A program made the position numbers and the translations under genes. From contig MU863914.1 in NCBI GenBank assembly GCA_033296885.1, forward strand, positions 186,001 through 250,000: a DNA stretch of 64,000 bases, in the 5' to 3' direction. The notes below the pieces were generated by a model. That model worked only from the letters and a program-made list of their open reading frames with translations, had not been told where the DNA came from and did no database searches. Position 1 is the first letter of the stretch, and the number at the start of each line of letters is the position of its first letter. Shown piece after piece: positions 24,275 to 37,000 of this stretch. The DNA comes from Triangularia verruculosa (taxonomy: Eukaryota; Ascomycota; Sordariomycetes; Sordariales; Podosporaceae).

Positions 24275-25989
24275 TAGCCGACACGCTAACAACAGACCTC
24301 AGGGGCATCTCAGGGGTTGGTGCTCATAGAGAGCATCTGTCGTGTCTTCAGCCTCGCGGCAGCAGCGAGACATGACTAGGCGCAGAGACGGCGCCAAGTG
24401 TGGTGGTGGACACAGCTTAGCTAATGTGATTCTAGCGTTGACTTGGATATGTCTGACGGCTTCGATCTGAAGTAATGCAGAACATGATGCATGTCTTGGC
24501 TGTCAAATGCGAACTTGACTGGAGGAACTCTTACGTCTTCACATGGGCGCATGTTGGGAAATCATTACCATATAATAGTCTAAAGGATGGTCATACTGAT
24601 TGGGCCTTTCAGCGACTTACAAAGGTTAGCGCTTAGCCTCCAAGCCAGGTCCAGATTCTTGGTGCTCACTGCTTGGCGGCAACGCCGAGAACCGAGGAGG
24701 AGATGGCGAGGTTGCATGCCGACTCGGACATGTTACTTGGTCGTATGGCCGCTCGATTTCCGGCGCTAGGCTTGTCAAAGATTTTAAAATTGCAAAGTTC
24801 ATAGTTTGGGCTGTGAGGTGGTAGTCGAGGTGGGAAGGCTGAAAAGATTGCCTGTGGTAGAAGATCGACAAGCACGTGTTTTTGGAGAGTTTCACACCCC
24901 CGCAATCGTCATGGAGGGGTTCAAAATGTAGCGTTGGATAAGGAACATGGGAATAGAAGCGAGGGCAGTGTTGGGTCAATTGCTACTGTAGGTAGGAACA
25001 TGCCATCACTCGATGGATATGTCACTACAAAAGATAAAAAAGCTGCCTGCTGCATGCGGGCGTGATGCAAGATCAGACTGGAGCTGTCAGTCAAGATTGA
25101 TAAGGAAAAGCTAGCTGTCGATCAGCCAATGGGAGGCGTCTTAGTGTGAAATGTCACTGAAAGCACCAAGATCTGACCCCTGTTGACGCTGTTCCAGAAA
25201 GAGGATGACATCGATTGTTTGCCCCACCGTTTCTTGCTTGGGGTCTTTTTTTTCTTGCGCACATGCTTCAGAGGGAGGTTTGCCCGCCGGTGCTGTCACC
25301 CTGTCGTGTGTGCGCTGTTGCGGCTTCTAATACCGGCACCTTCGAGAATCTATCAGACTTCTCTCACCCTCCCTTTGCATTGATTATGTAGTTCTTTACT
25401 CAAAATCTCCTCTGACATATCTTGATCTTGATACCCTATACCCTAAGACTTTTTTCGTTTTTTCTTTCTTCCTACCCTAGAGGGAAGAGACCCCATCCGT
25501 CCGACCGGCCTAGGTAGTTCTGCGGACTCCGAGCTTGCGATCCCGAGCTTCATCGACATTACTTTGCAATACACACACAAATCCGGTTCCTAAATGCCTG
25601 TACCCCGCGCTGGCATTTAGATAAGAGATTGGAACCGCGCAACTCCATTTTCTTGATAGCTTTTGTCGCAAACTGTACCCCGCGGACAGCTGCCAGGCGT
25701 CTCTCATACAGAACCCAACGGCTAAAACGCCAGCACTCACAAAGCCAGCGCGAATCTAGCAAAAGCCACCGACGATTGAACAACCATAGAAAAGAGTTTC
25801 CTGTCCGACGTCCGACCCATCCGACCGGCGGTGCGCTCTCGAGTCCTTCCACACCCACCCACCTCCGTGCTATCGTCCGGGCGATCCGAAATAAACTTGC
25901 TGCTGATCTGGCGCGTGAGCACGGCGATAATCGCTACAGCTTCTACACAAGTCGCTGAGCCTGCCTGGTCAAGCAGCAGTTGACCGAAG
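24275..25989. other. Intergenic region and sct1 leader
   Basis: No supported gene. The 3' half (25380-25980) is pyrimidine-rich and is probably the promoter and leader of the acyltransferase gene. Small overlapping open frames on both strands at 25510-25960 lack family or start-site support. Confidence 0.5.
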
Positions 25990-28428
25990 ATGGCGGAGAC
26001 AACCCAACTGCAGCAGCTGCAGGCGGCGGCGCCTCAGAGTGCCGCCAACCCAAAGCCTTCCAAGGAGCTCTACCCCATGGTTAACTGGAAGTATGACAGC
26101 TTCCTCTGGATAATGTCGCTGCTGGAGGAGACCTTCTTCCGTGAGGTGCATCCGCGTAGTGCCTGGAGAGTGCCCAAGCATGGCCCTGTTCTTTTCGTGG
26201 CTGCCCCGCATGCCAACCAGGTAAGAGCTCCTAACAACGAGATGTCTGATCGCAATGCCTGACAGGTTTGGTAACTACAGTTCGTCGATGCTCTGGTTCT
26301 GCAAAGAACGCTTCAGAAGGAGGCCAAACGACGGGTCTCCCTCCTCATTGCACAAAAGTCAGTGTCCGGCTTCATCGGCTGGGCTTCCCGTCAGGTTGGC
26401 TCCGTGCCAGTCGGACGACCGCAGGACTCGGCAAAGCCCGGCGAGGGCACTGTCTACCTCCCAAACCCAGTCGACGACCCAACACTTGTCCGAGGCATTG
26501 GCACCAACTTTACCGAGTTTGGAGAGGTGGGAGGTATCATCTTCCTCCCTTCGGCTAAGGGCCAGACCGGCGAAAGTTTGGATATCAGCGAGGTTATTGG
26601 ACCTGACGAGGTTCGCATCAAGAGGCCGCCCAAGGGAAAGCTGGCCATGTCACAGCTCACCGGCCGTGATGACGTTGACGACAATGGAAAACTCAAAAAC
26701 AGGGAGGACAAGAAGCCCAAGGAGGGGTATGAGGGCATCAAGTACAAGATTGCGCCGCATGTGGATCAGAGCAAGGTGTTCCAGGCCGTCTTTGACCGGT
26801 TGGGGTCTGGTGGGTGTGTTGGTATCTTTCCCGAGGGCGGTAGCCATGACCGGACTGAGCTGCTGCCGTTGAAGGCGGGTGTCGCGCTCATGGCGCTCGG
26901 GACACTGGCACAGAACCCTGACTGTGGCCTCAAGATTGTGCCTGTCGGCATGAACTACTTTCATGCTCACAAGTTCCGCTCAAGAGCTGTCGTGGAATTT
27001 GGGGCTCCGTTGGAGATCTCACCGGACCTGGTGGAAATGTACCGGGGTGGTGGGAGACGTGAAGCGGTTGGACAGGTCTTGGACATGGTGTACGAGGCTT
27101 TGAGCGCCGTGACGGTTTCGGTCCCCGACTACGACACTTTGATGGTGATCCAGGCCGCGAGACGGCTTTACAATCCCACCGGCAAGCCACTGCCGCTTCC
27201 TGTGGTTGTCGAACTTAACAGGCGGCTGGCCTTGGGCTACGAGAAGTATAAGGAAGATCCGCGCGTCAAGGAGCTCAAGGAGGCCGTCACCGAGTACAAC
27301 AAGCAGCTTCGGTATCTCAACATCCGGGATCACCAAGTTGAGATGGCGAAGCTTTCGTGGTTCACCATTGTGGCAACTTTCCTCAAGCGCCTTGGGATGT
27401 TGTTGGCTTTGTCGGCTGGTGTGATTCCGGGTCTGCTGCTCTTTGCGCCTGTTTTCATCGCCTGCAAGGTCATCAGCCACAAGAAGGCCAAGGAAGCCCT
27501 CGCTGGCTCTGCTGTCAAGGTCCAGGGCAAGGACGTCATCGCCACTTGGAAGCTTTTGGTTGCTCTGGCTCTGGCCCCTCTCTGCTACAACACGTATGCT
27601 TTTATCACCCTTTACATGGTCCATAAGCACCGGTATTATGGCTACGTTCCCGAATGGTTGCCACTTTGGGCGGTGTACATTGCCTGCTGCGGGTTCTTCA
27701 TCTCCCTCACGTTCGCCGCGCTGCGCTTCGGAGAGGTCGGCATGGATATCCTAAAGTCGCTGCGGCCACTTGCGCTCTGCATCAACCCTGCGTCGAGCTA
27801 CAACATTGCCAAGCTGCGGGAAAGGCGCGCCGAGCTAAAGGCGCAGGTTACCGACATCATCAACACCATCGGCCCGGAGATGTTCCCCGACTTTGAGCAC
27901 AGCCGTCTGCTGGCGCCCGCCGATTCCGCCGCCAGAGCAGCAGCTCGCAAGGAAGCGGCCGGCGGCGTCAGCCCCCCCATCTCTCCCAACCGCGCATCGT
28001 GGGATCGCAGGTCGAGCTACGGCGTGTCCGTCAATGGGTCAGACAGCCCGCCGTTCCAAGCCCCGACGAGAAGGGGCACGACCTCGTCGAGCAGAAACAT
28101 TCCTTACAACGAATCGTTTAGCAATATTGGGCAAGCGCAGATTTTCGCCACCAGGCCGGCGACTCCGGCGAATCACAGCCGGGCGAGCAGCTCGGGGGGG
28201 AGACCTGGGTCGGCTGGGTTCCCGGTGGCTGGGTTCACGGCGCTGGACAGCGCGGAGGGGTTTGACCAGGCGAGCCAGAAGATTCGGGCCGCGATGAGGG
28301 AGAGGGGGGAGATGAGGAGGAGGAAGAGCCAGGCGAGGCAGTTTATGATGGGGGATGAGGGGGGGACTACCAGTGAGGAGGACGGGAGTGATGGGGTGGA
28401 GTTTGATGATGGGCGAAAGGGGCAGTAG
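25990..28428 (+). CDS. sct1: Glycerol-3-phosphate/DHAP sn-1 acyltransferase SCT1/GPT2
   Basis: Endoplasmic-reticulum enzyme transferring an acyl group from acyl-CoA to glycerol-3-phosphate (or DHAP), the first step of phospholipid and triacylglycerol synthesis. Exons 25990-26220 and 26281-28428 give 792 residues. The 60-bp intron (GTAAGA...CTACAG) is phase 0 and falls inside the catalytic motif, splitting PHANQ from FVDAL. Catalytic His is about H74 and Asp about D80. The acyltransferase motif FPEGGSHDRT (about 260-269) is intact, as is VPVGMNYF downstream. Three or four hydrophobic segments follow between about 430 and 580 (for example LLLFAPVFIAC, LLVALALAPLC, AVYIACCGFFISLTFA). The C-terminal about 180 residues are Ser/Arg-rich and likely regulatory (phosphorylated in yeast homologues). 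It is convergent with mpg1. Confidence 0.94.
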
Positions 28429-29227
28429 ATAGTAGTAGTAGATTGTTTTGTTTGTTGGTATCTCTGGTTTATTGTTTTTTTTCTTTCTCTTTCTTTTTTG
28501 ATTTCAAGGATTTTTTTTTTGTTTGGCGGGAAGAAAGGGACGGCCTGGTTGGTATGCCTGTCCTGCAACCTCTAGATGGGAAAAAAAAGGAGGGATAAGG
28601 GTTTTGGGAAAGAAAAGGAAGGAAGGAAGGAAAAATGGGTAGTATTTGGCAGTTTTTGTCTGTGTGTGCGTGTGTGTGTGTGTTGTTATGGGTTGGATCT
28701 TGAAAGGGGGGTTCGGCTTGTTCATATTGAGAGTTGTATTTGTATTTATATGTTGAGAGACTTTTCTGATGGTGGTGATTTGGTACTGATTGATGCTGGG
28801 TCACGCTAGTAGTATAATGAGATATGGTTTGAAACGCTTTTGTACCAGGATAAAGACTGATGAAATAGGTGGTGGTGGTGGTGGTGATATAATCGCTGCT
28901 TCCCAACCTGACCATTATGATCTTGTACACATTACACCAATGGCGCATTGATCAAATTAGTACTGTCCAAACGAAGTTATGTACACCTCATTATAATCCC
29001 GTGAAAATGTGTGGAGTGGCTTTTTTCATTTCTCTTTCCCCCTTTTTGTCTCTGCGCTCTCCGCTCTTTTTAAAAAATCTTATAACATCTCTCTTTAACG
29101 ACAAAAAAACTTCACATCTTTTTTCGAATCAGAAAAAAACAGGGGTGGGGGAAGGGCTTTCTCGCAAACCCCCCCATCCATAGCCCCATGAATTACAATC
29201 CCTATAACAACCCCTTTGCCCCCAACC
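28429..29227. other. Convergent 3' regions with microsatellites
   Basis: 3' untranslated DNA of sct1 and mpg1. It contains GGAA-type repeats near 28616, a TG/CG dinucleotide tract near 28662-28684, and (GGT)6 at 28868-28886. No gene seen. Confidence 0.6.
28868..28886 (+). repeat. (GGT)6 microsatellite
   Basis: Six uninterrupted GGT units in the 3' intergenic region. Confidence 0.85.
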
Positions 29228-30682
29228 TTACATAATAATAGCCGGCACATCCACATTCGCCTTGATCGTCTTGTGCGGCAGCACGCTGCCCCCATTGACA
29301 TAAACCTCGTCGCTAATCGTCACGTCGTCGCCCAGCACCGTCACGTTCTCCAGTCTCGCCCACCTCCCCACCACGCTGTTCCACCCCACAATCGTGCTCT
29401 TGACCCACGCGTGGTCCTTGACCTTGCTGCCCGACAGCAGCACGCACCTCTGCAACCTGACACCGTCCCCTACCACGACGTCCGGACCGATGGTCACGTT
29501 GGGGCCTATTCTGCAGTTCTTCCCAATCTTGGCTGACGGGTCGATGAGCACGTTGCCGCCATAGACAAATGGCTCCGTGGTGGGTGTGAGCAGCTTGCTC
29601 TGCTTCTTGGCGAGGGACGAGAGGTAAAGGCATGTCCCGGTCAGGAAATCCTTGGGTTGTCCGACGTCCATCCAGAAGCCTTCCAGATCAAATGAGTGGA
29701 GCTGGTCGTCTTTGACCATATCGGGGAAGGTTTCGTTTTCGATCGAGGTAGGTCTCAGCTCGATGCGGTCGAGGACCGACGTGTTGAAGATGTAAATGCC
29801 GGCATTGATCCTGTTGCCGACGAACTCAACCGGCTTCTCTACGAAGCGGTCGATCTTGGACTGGTGCCCCGGCTTGTGGACAACGACGCCGTACTTGGAC
29901 GGCTCCTCGACCTTGGTGACGATAATGGTGCCCTCGTCGCCGTGGGACTTGTGGAAGGCGGCGAGTTCCTTGAAAGGGTATTCGCAAGTGACGTCCGAGT
30001 TGAGCACGAAGAAGGGGGTGTCGTCCTTACGAAGCGTCTCTTCGGCGAGCTTGAGCGGACCGGCGGTGCCGAGGGGTTCCGACTCGATCGAGATGGTGAT
30101 GTTGATACCAAATTCCTTCTCGTACTGTTTTTCATGTCCGTTCTTAGTATATGCTGGTCTTCTTTGGTAATGTGCTTGTGTGGGAGGGGGGTGTTAGACA
30201 AACCTCGGCCAGGTACTTTTCCATAATCTCAGGGCGGTAGTTCACAGCCAATATAATGTCAGTAACACCAGCAGCTGCAAGGGCCTCGATCTGGTGCAGG
30301 ATCATCCGCTTATTGCCGAACTCGACCAGGGGCTTGGGGAGGGTCAAAGTCTATCCGAGCAGATACGAATTAGCAAACTCGACCTGTAGAAAATCGCAAC
30401 GACTCGTAAAATGGTGAAAGTCCGTCGGTTTGCGGGGGGGTTTTCCATGATTCCGGGATCACGATCTCGGTCGAGGTCATGTTGGGCACCAAGCGTCGAG
30501 CTTTCGCGGTGTGGAAAGGGAAGCGTGGGAATGGAGCGAGGAAAACGTACGAGAGGGCGAAGGCGAGTGCCAAAGCCGCCGACGAGAATTAGGGCTGTAG
30601 AAAGAAGACGTATGTTAGCCTCTTGCAATCCCATCCATCCATATTGGCCTTCCCGTTCCTGGAAGCACAACATACCCTTCAT
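29228..30682 (-). CDS. mpg1: Mannose-1-phosphate guanylyltransferase (GDP-mannose pyrophosphorylase)
   Basis: Cytosolic enzyme making GDP-mannose from mannose-1-phosphate and GTP, the donor for N- and O-glycans, GPI anchors and wall mannan. Four exons: 30682-30676 (7 nt, MK plus one base), 30594-30551, 30350-30204 and 30124-29228, giving 364 residues, exactly the usual fungal length. Introns are 81, 200 and 79 bp. The N-terminal nucleotidyltransferase has VGGFGTRLRPLTLTLPKPLV across the exon 2/3 junction. Later motifs include EPLGTAGPLKLAEE, VLNSDVTCEYPF and the FVEKP signature with NAGIYIFN. The C-terminal left-handed beta-helix shows hexapeptides (IGPNVTIGPDVVVGDGV). The third acceptor was fixed by joining KYLAE to YEKEFGINIT, as in yeast Psa1. 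The first coding exon is unusually small. Confidence 0.96.
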
Positions 30683-32934
30683 GATTGCTTTGTTGGGGGG
30701 TTATTCGGTGTAGCTGTCGTAAACCTGAAACGATCGTCGTCTTTGCGATTCGTTCGTGTTCGTTGTGATTGAATAAATTAAAGGCGAATTACAACGAGCG
30801 TAAGAAAAGAAGAGTTGCAACAGAAATAGACAAGCTGGCTTCTTGCTTTGCTTTGCTTGCTGCTCTTCAGAAAACAGGTGATTAGGAATGACACCCCCAA
30901 GAGTTAGGTCGGTAGGCAAGGTAGGTCACGAACACTACTAAAGTTCGAGCGCCGAGTGGGGGGGAAGGGAGAGAGGGGGGAAATACGCGTGCGATCACAA
31001 GACGACACACGACACGCACAAAAAGACGAGAAGAAACGGTGGCGAAGTTTTTATTCAAGAGAGGAAGAAGTTCGTGATGAGATGATGTGAAGAAGGAGTA
31101 GCAACACAAAAGTAAGGACACCTTGGTTACTTTTTTGGGTACAACGGCCGCTGGCCGCTACACACCACACCCCCTGGCGCCGGGTAGCTAGGACATGGAA
31201 CACGAAAGGCTGCTGCTGCTGCTGCTGCTACTGTCTGCTGTCTGCTAGTGTTCAACACAAGCTTGACCTGAGAGGGGCCGCTACGCTAATTAGCCCAAGT
31301 GGACCGTGCTTCTTCCCAGCTCTGCGACCAATTGTCTGGGGTACTCCTTGGCCACATGCCAGCTGAGCAGCCAATCAAGCCGCATAATTTCCCCTGGCGA
31401 AATTGGGGGCAACAGTTCATCAGCTCAACCCTGTGGAAGTCAATTCAGGGGCACCAAGCAACATCAGATCCCATTGAGGGATCAGGGGCTATCTTGCTGA
31501 AGCTGTCGTGAGTTGCTCTTCCTCTTATTAAGCTCTCCTAACATCACGAAGCTCGCCGCCTTGCTCTTGTATAAGTAGCTGCTCTCTTCTCTTAGTATAC
31601 AAGGAAGAGCATCTTCAACCCTTCTTACGCAAGCTCACCCGATGGATCTGCATCGAAACACCTGAAAACCTGGTTCATGCCTTCCAGATCCTTTCCCTTC
31701 ATGCATATCCCAATCAGCATAGCCACCCATGAAACATGATCAAACATCAGACAGCACACAAAAAAAAAAGCGAAACAAAACAACCTCAACGCCGCAGACC
31801 ATGGGTTGCATCTGTGGCATGAAGCTTCACCCACCAGGTGTCATGTGTTCAACCCTTCATTGGCTGCTGACCTTGTGCAACCAGCATAACGTGACTTTGT
31901 GCTAAACCAACACCCGATTTGCTCCTACCTTGATCTGCTCCGTATTCTCATTCGTCGGCCGGCTCCGGTCCCGTTCCGGAAAAAAACTAGGGGTCGTCCG
32001 GATTCGGACCCGTGTGTGCCCGGACATGTCGGAAAAGGGGGTCATTGCTTGGCATCAGCCATCCATCACATTGACAATGTAGAAGAAGTGAGCCATTTTG
32101 CTCAATGTCAATGAGATGTTTTCATTCTCCCAAGACTGTATCGTCATCAAGTCATAAAACTCTGCTATCTCCGTCATCAATCCCCTCTCTTTTTGTCCTC
32201 TCTCATCATCAAAAGTCGTTAAAATGTCATCATGTTTCATCAAGTCATAACGTAAAAATAAAAGGAGAAGACAATTCCTCGACCTTTTCCTTTCAAGTCT
32301 TTCAAAACCCTTCCTCAACCACTTACTCCAAAAACCTCCTGTCCACCAGTGTTCGAGCCTATTCTTCAACAGAAACTCCCCTGCATCAAAAACTGTCCCC
32401 AGCAACGCGGCATAAAAGCGCCCGATGCAATGCTTGAAAGTCAGACATCCATATCTCCCCATCTCCTTGCGTAAAGAGGTGTCCGTCATAAAAAAAGACC
32501 CCGAGCCTAGAACTAGAGAAAAAAGGAAGCCAGTGTGAAACTAAAAAGTTGAAACTCCAGGATAGCCAAACTTCCAGCTTCACAGGGGTTGTTCCACCCA
32601 ATAGGTAAGGAGTCCGAACAATTGCTGCCAGTGAAGGTGTGTTTTGCGGCACCAAGAGTCGCCTCCAAGTGGCCGCGCGGTTTCGCTGCCGGAGGCGTCT
32701 CGAGCTTTCTCTCGCAGCACAGCCGGCCGGTCCTGTAATACCCAGCTGGAGGACAGTGCGGAAGAAAACCAACAAGCCGCCTCGTGTCGTTTGTAAATGA
32801 ACCAAGTATCATCAGAACAGGAAAAAAAAATCAGAATATGCACCGCGAAAAACGTTCAAAGCAATGAAGGCCGGAAAACCAAATTGAGGTTCGAATGAGG
32901 GAAGAAAAAAAGAGTCGTTAAAGCTCGAGCTTGT
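30683..32934. other. mpg1 promoter and gene-poor region
   Basis: mpg1 upstream region on the left, and the 3' side of the dsRBD gene on the right. 31210-31229 is a CTG/CAG repeat of six to seven units. The 13-base string catcaagtcataa occurs twice (near 32144 and 32238). A 144-codon open frame on the minus strand (32489-32055) has no recognisable domain and no codon bias, so I do not call it. Confidence 0.5.
31210..31229 (+). repeat. (CTG)n microsatellite
   Basis: Six to seven CTG units in mpg1 upstream DNA, followed by two tgtctgctg variants. Confidence 0.85.
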
Positions 32935-34022
32935 CTAAGTCGTAAATATTCGTTTCGTCATTTCGTGAGAATGCAAAGGCCTTTCCGAAAAAGTCCATAT
33001 AGTGGTCCGCTCTGCTGTTGCCAATTCCACGATCCCGGACTGAGATTGGATAGCACCATCTTGGGTATCATCTGCGGGGTTCCCCTCAACTAATCTTGCT
33101 GTGAAGCCTTCTCCGATTTTAGTATGAAAATCACCGTCCATCTGGTAGTGGTTGCCCGGGTTTTGTTCCAGATTTCGGGGCATGGTTCGCCCAAGAGGGG
33201 GCAGGCAAACATGGAGATTCAGCGAATCCCAAACGTCATCTAAAGAGTTCACTCCAAAGAGGTGGTCGAGCTGCTGCTGGAGTGGTGGCCAGACCTGCGG
33301 GATGGGTGGTGCCGGCTGCTCTTCCTGGACTTGTGAACAGTACTTTCGGTGGTGGGCAAGCCCTGGACAATCCCGTTGTGCGCGAGCATGCCGCTATTGA
33401 CTGAGAAGTTCCGGCAAACCATAAAGGCACGCATGGCCGCGTTTTCCTGAGCCAGGTTCCCGGATTCGTATGCAAGGTCCGTCTGGTACTCACGGCCATT
33501 GACCAGTACTAGACAAGTGTAGCCAGTGCTGCCGCGGTAGCACTCGTAGCTGGGGTCGTGCCATCCACGCCGGCGGCAAAGACCTGCAAGTCATGCTCTG
33601 TTAGCTTTACCGGCTCCGGGAATTTTCATTGCTCAGCCGCTAGGCATCTCTGTCTCCTACAGGGGGGAAGGTTATGAAGGGGGAGGTGGTAGCAAGACGG
33701 CCTGACATGAAGCGATCTGCATGACAGCCCAACCTGAACCCCCTTCAGCCCTACCGAAGGTAGTGGGCTACATGGTGTGCCGGATCGAGGGAGGAATGAC
33801 CAGGGGGTATTGATGCTGTGCCCGGAGATCTGAAGTCTGAAGCAGGAACATAGGTAAGGAGTGTATATGTTGTGGGAGATGTCGTGCAGGGGTCAAACAA
33901 CGACAGGCCGCCACAACAGGAACAAGGTGGGATCGGTGTCTTGACAACGAGGCCAGGAACAAAGCTTCTAGAAAGTCAATGAACGACTTACTCTCCAGGT
34001 ACTGCATGTAGAAGCCAACCAT
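32935..34022 (-). CDS. Small double-stranded-RNA-binding-domain protein (spliced, cryptic)
   Basis: Proposed exons: 34022-33992 (MVGFYMQYLE plus one base, in a CACCATGG context), 33583-33402 and 33324-32935, about 200 residues. The first intron (GTAAGT...TTGCAG, 408 bp) has a GCTAAC branch-like site about 15 nt before the acceptor. Splicing assembles a compact dsRBD-like fold: helix YMQYLESLCRRRGW, strands from PSYECYRGSTGYTC and LVLVNGREYQTD, then helix SGNLAQENAAMRAFMVCRNF with the family's A-x-E-x-A-A spacing. The second intron (33401-33325, GTCAAT donor) is weaker. Without it the protein ends after 121 residues with a Ser/His-rich tail at 33249; with it a Pro/Gln-rich linker and PLQQQLDHLFGVNSLDDVW follow. 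The Lys-rich loop expected before the second helix of RNA-binding dsRBDs (KKxAK) is not obvious, so it may be a protein-interaction or divergent dsRBD. The core is moderately sure; the 3' end is uncertain. Confidence 0.55.
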
Positions 34023-37000
34023 GGTGCCAATTGCTCGTGTTGAGATGCCAATATGTGGACACAGCCAACAGACAAGACGCCTGGTAGGTCCCGGGAAGCC
34101 AAAAAAGAAATTATGGACGATGCAATAAAGCAAGAGCGGACGGCAGGCTTGATCCGGGACTCGGTACGATGCGATGCAGTCGAGCCTAACCTGGAGGTGG
34201 AAGCGGTATAGAGAGAAGGCCGAGGGTGGAAGCTTGTCCTACAGACGAGAGGGTGGTGTGAGTTTGGTGTGGTGAGAGGAAAGTCAAGGCTGATAGATAT
34301 GCTACGTATCAAGGCTCGGACGCAGGAAGGGAAGTCGTGGACCAGAAACGGCGAGACATGTGTGCTTTATTGCAGCGCCGGGCGGTGGTGGTGCGGGGGC
34401 ATGGGGATGGCAAAAGTCCAGATACAGGACACCAGACGCAGCAAGGAAATGACGGAAAGCTAGACGGAGAGAATGGAAGGGTTCGTCAAATGCATGTCGA
34501 CAAAGATGCGGCTCAAAGTGTGACCCCTCTTGATGTGCTGGCGTGTGTCGTTGCCAGTTGATACAACCGCTGAGACTGGACCAACTCCACTCCATTAACA
34601 TGGGGGATGCATCGAGTTGGAGGGGAAGATCTCCTCTGATAAGTCCGACCAGTATGAAATGGAGAAGGGAATATGGGTCCTGTAGCCCGTGATGCACTCG
34701 CTCACACGCTCGATGTTGCTATTTTCTCTCTCAGGAACTTGGCCGTTCCGGGCCTCCACTCCCGCACCTATCCAACCCCCTCGCCGCTTCTTTTTATTTT
34801 TTTGTTTTGGTCCGATCTGGGCGGGCCCGCGGGCTTTTTCCCCTGGGTAAAAGGCGCGTTTGTGTGCAGACATTGGCTTTACCAAAACAAAGGTGGCAAA
34901 AATGGAACCGCCGAAGGCCAGTGTGCTCTGCTCTGCAGGTAGACCGGACGACTCGTCGACCTCGGCGGCACTTTGGGATGTCGCCGCTGGCGTGTCGCCG
35001 GGGCAGCCAAACAACGGAGCAGCGAGAGACGTACGCAACACCGCAGTGACGGAGGCACAAGGAAGGACGAGGGGAGACTTCTCCGAGATCCATATTACGG
35101 CCACTAATGCAGCTGCAGTCGAATCGACCATGTAGCTGTTGGTACTGGACCACCGCTCCGAACGGTACATGGCATATCCGTACATGGGCGCAGTATCGAC
35201 ATGCCAAGCTGCCACGGAAGTCGACCGCAACAAAGTCGCCGACAGCAGAGCCAACGCCGTCCAGGTACCTACAGTACATTGCAGGGGGGCCAGGCGGAAA
35301 CGGACAGAGGCCGACCTAGAGCATCTGTGACGATATCTCGATGACATGGTATCCGTAGCTGGCCGTCACCGGGTCTCCGTGGGCGATTCGCCAACGGCAG
35401 GTTTCCGTCATTGTCAGCAGAGAAGCAAAAGCTTTTTTGATATTTTGATGCGGCGCCGAAGAGTGGTGGTTCGAGAAACATTTTTGTGGGGCCGCGTGTT
35501 AGTGCACCGTTACATCTGGCGAATCAGGGACGGGCAACTGGTCTCTTCGGGACGACAGCGAACAAACAAGGTCGGTAAGAAACGAACGGCGGCGCTTGAG
35601 GAGAAGAGGACAAGGAAGTCGGTGAAGAGGGATGAGGTGCATGAACAGTGGCTGGGGCCGGCAAACCCTTGCATGGACTGCGTCTGGCTGCGTCTGGCCC
35701 TAACGACAGCGAGAGCTTTTGAGTGGTCAGCGACGTCGCAAGGCAACTAGGCACTGGCCGACCTTAACACTCATGCAATGATGAGTTGGCAATGCTTCTT
35801 GATATTAAACCGTGAGGGGGGCAACTGACGAATCGACACCGACGAGAGCGTGCATGCACATACATGGCCTCGTACAGAAGAAGCGAGAAGCGGGGATTCC
35901 ATTCTTGTATCTCCAACTCCTGTCTTTGAGGCGAAGGTGAGCGGTTTCTGAAGGTTCGAGTCGGATGTGGATGATGGATCCTGATGGATGTGTATGACAG
36001 GATAGGAAAGAGAGCGAAATGAGAGCCTGGCGAGGGGCTCCTTCCTATCTGTATCTACATGGAACGTCAGGTAGCGCAGCCTCAGCTAGACGAGGAAGGC
36101 ACATCGTGAACTTTGACGGCAACAACTCCCCCAACCACCGACAAGCAAAACCCAACCCTACCTAATCCGGACACCCGAGAAAGACCTCCCATCCCGTCGT
36201 TCCCATGTGCGGGATGCAGCAATGGAACTGGATGGTGTGCATCTCCAACAAGCCGAACGACACGGACGGCCAATTGGGAAAATTCTGGAACTTCCAGCCT
36301 TCGGCACAGATACTGCTTCTCAGACTCGTATCGCAGCGGAATCACGACGGCCGGAGCCGTGATCAACAAATTGGGATGTTTTGCCCTCGTTGCCTCACGA
36401 AGAGGCCAAGAGGGGTCCTTTCGTTCACCCGCAGCCATCAGGAAGAAAAAAAAAGATGTTGGTGAGGGGGAGGGGCAAAGCTGACCCCTCTTCACGCGCA
36501 TCGTACTGCAGCATCGAAGGCGGAATGTCCAAGCAACGTCATCCCTCAAGAGGTACTGACATACCTAGGTACGCAGGCTGGAAATAGCATACTCGGTCTT
36601 GTTCGGGCTGCATACTGTACTTGCTCCAGCTATACCGTGACAGCGAGGTGAGTCCTTCTGTTTTTCTCTGCTCACATAATAACCAAAACAGATTACACAA
36701 CAGAATCTGAACGTCCGACTGCATGCGAGAGGCCCTGCCATGCAACCTTTTTTTTTTTCTCATTATTCCCTCGGGCCACTGGCAATCATCAACTGATATC
36801 GTGCCGGGACCCATCAAGGGAGGCCCATTATCGAGGCCCAGAGCAGATCCAAGAAATCGACAGGTCTGGGAGCCCGGGAGAAAGAATTGCCAGCAGGGAA
36901 AATCCTCCACCATGCTTCCCCGGAAGAGCTGATGTTAGACACCGCTAGACATTGGGCTCTCAGCTGGAGTCCAGACGGGCATCTATCTGCCCACACCCAG

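Noticed and set aside
32055..32489. 144-codon open frame on the minus strand
   Set aside because: No codon bias or domain; could be 3' sequence of the dsRBD gene.
34595..35347. 250-codon open frame on the minus strand
   Set aside because: Several frames on both strands are open at the same place; no recognisable domain, poor initiation context and no conserved pattern.
35945..35965. tRNA B-box-like ggttcgagtc
   Set aside because: No A-box or foldable acceptor stem at the right distance.
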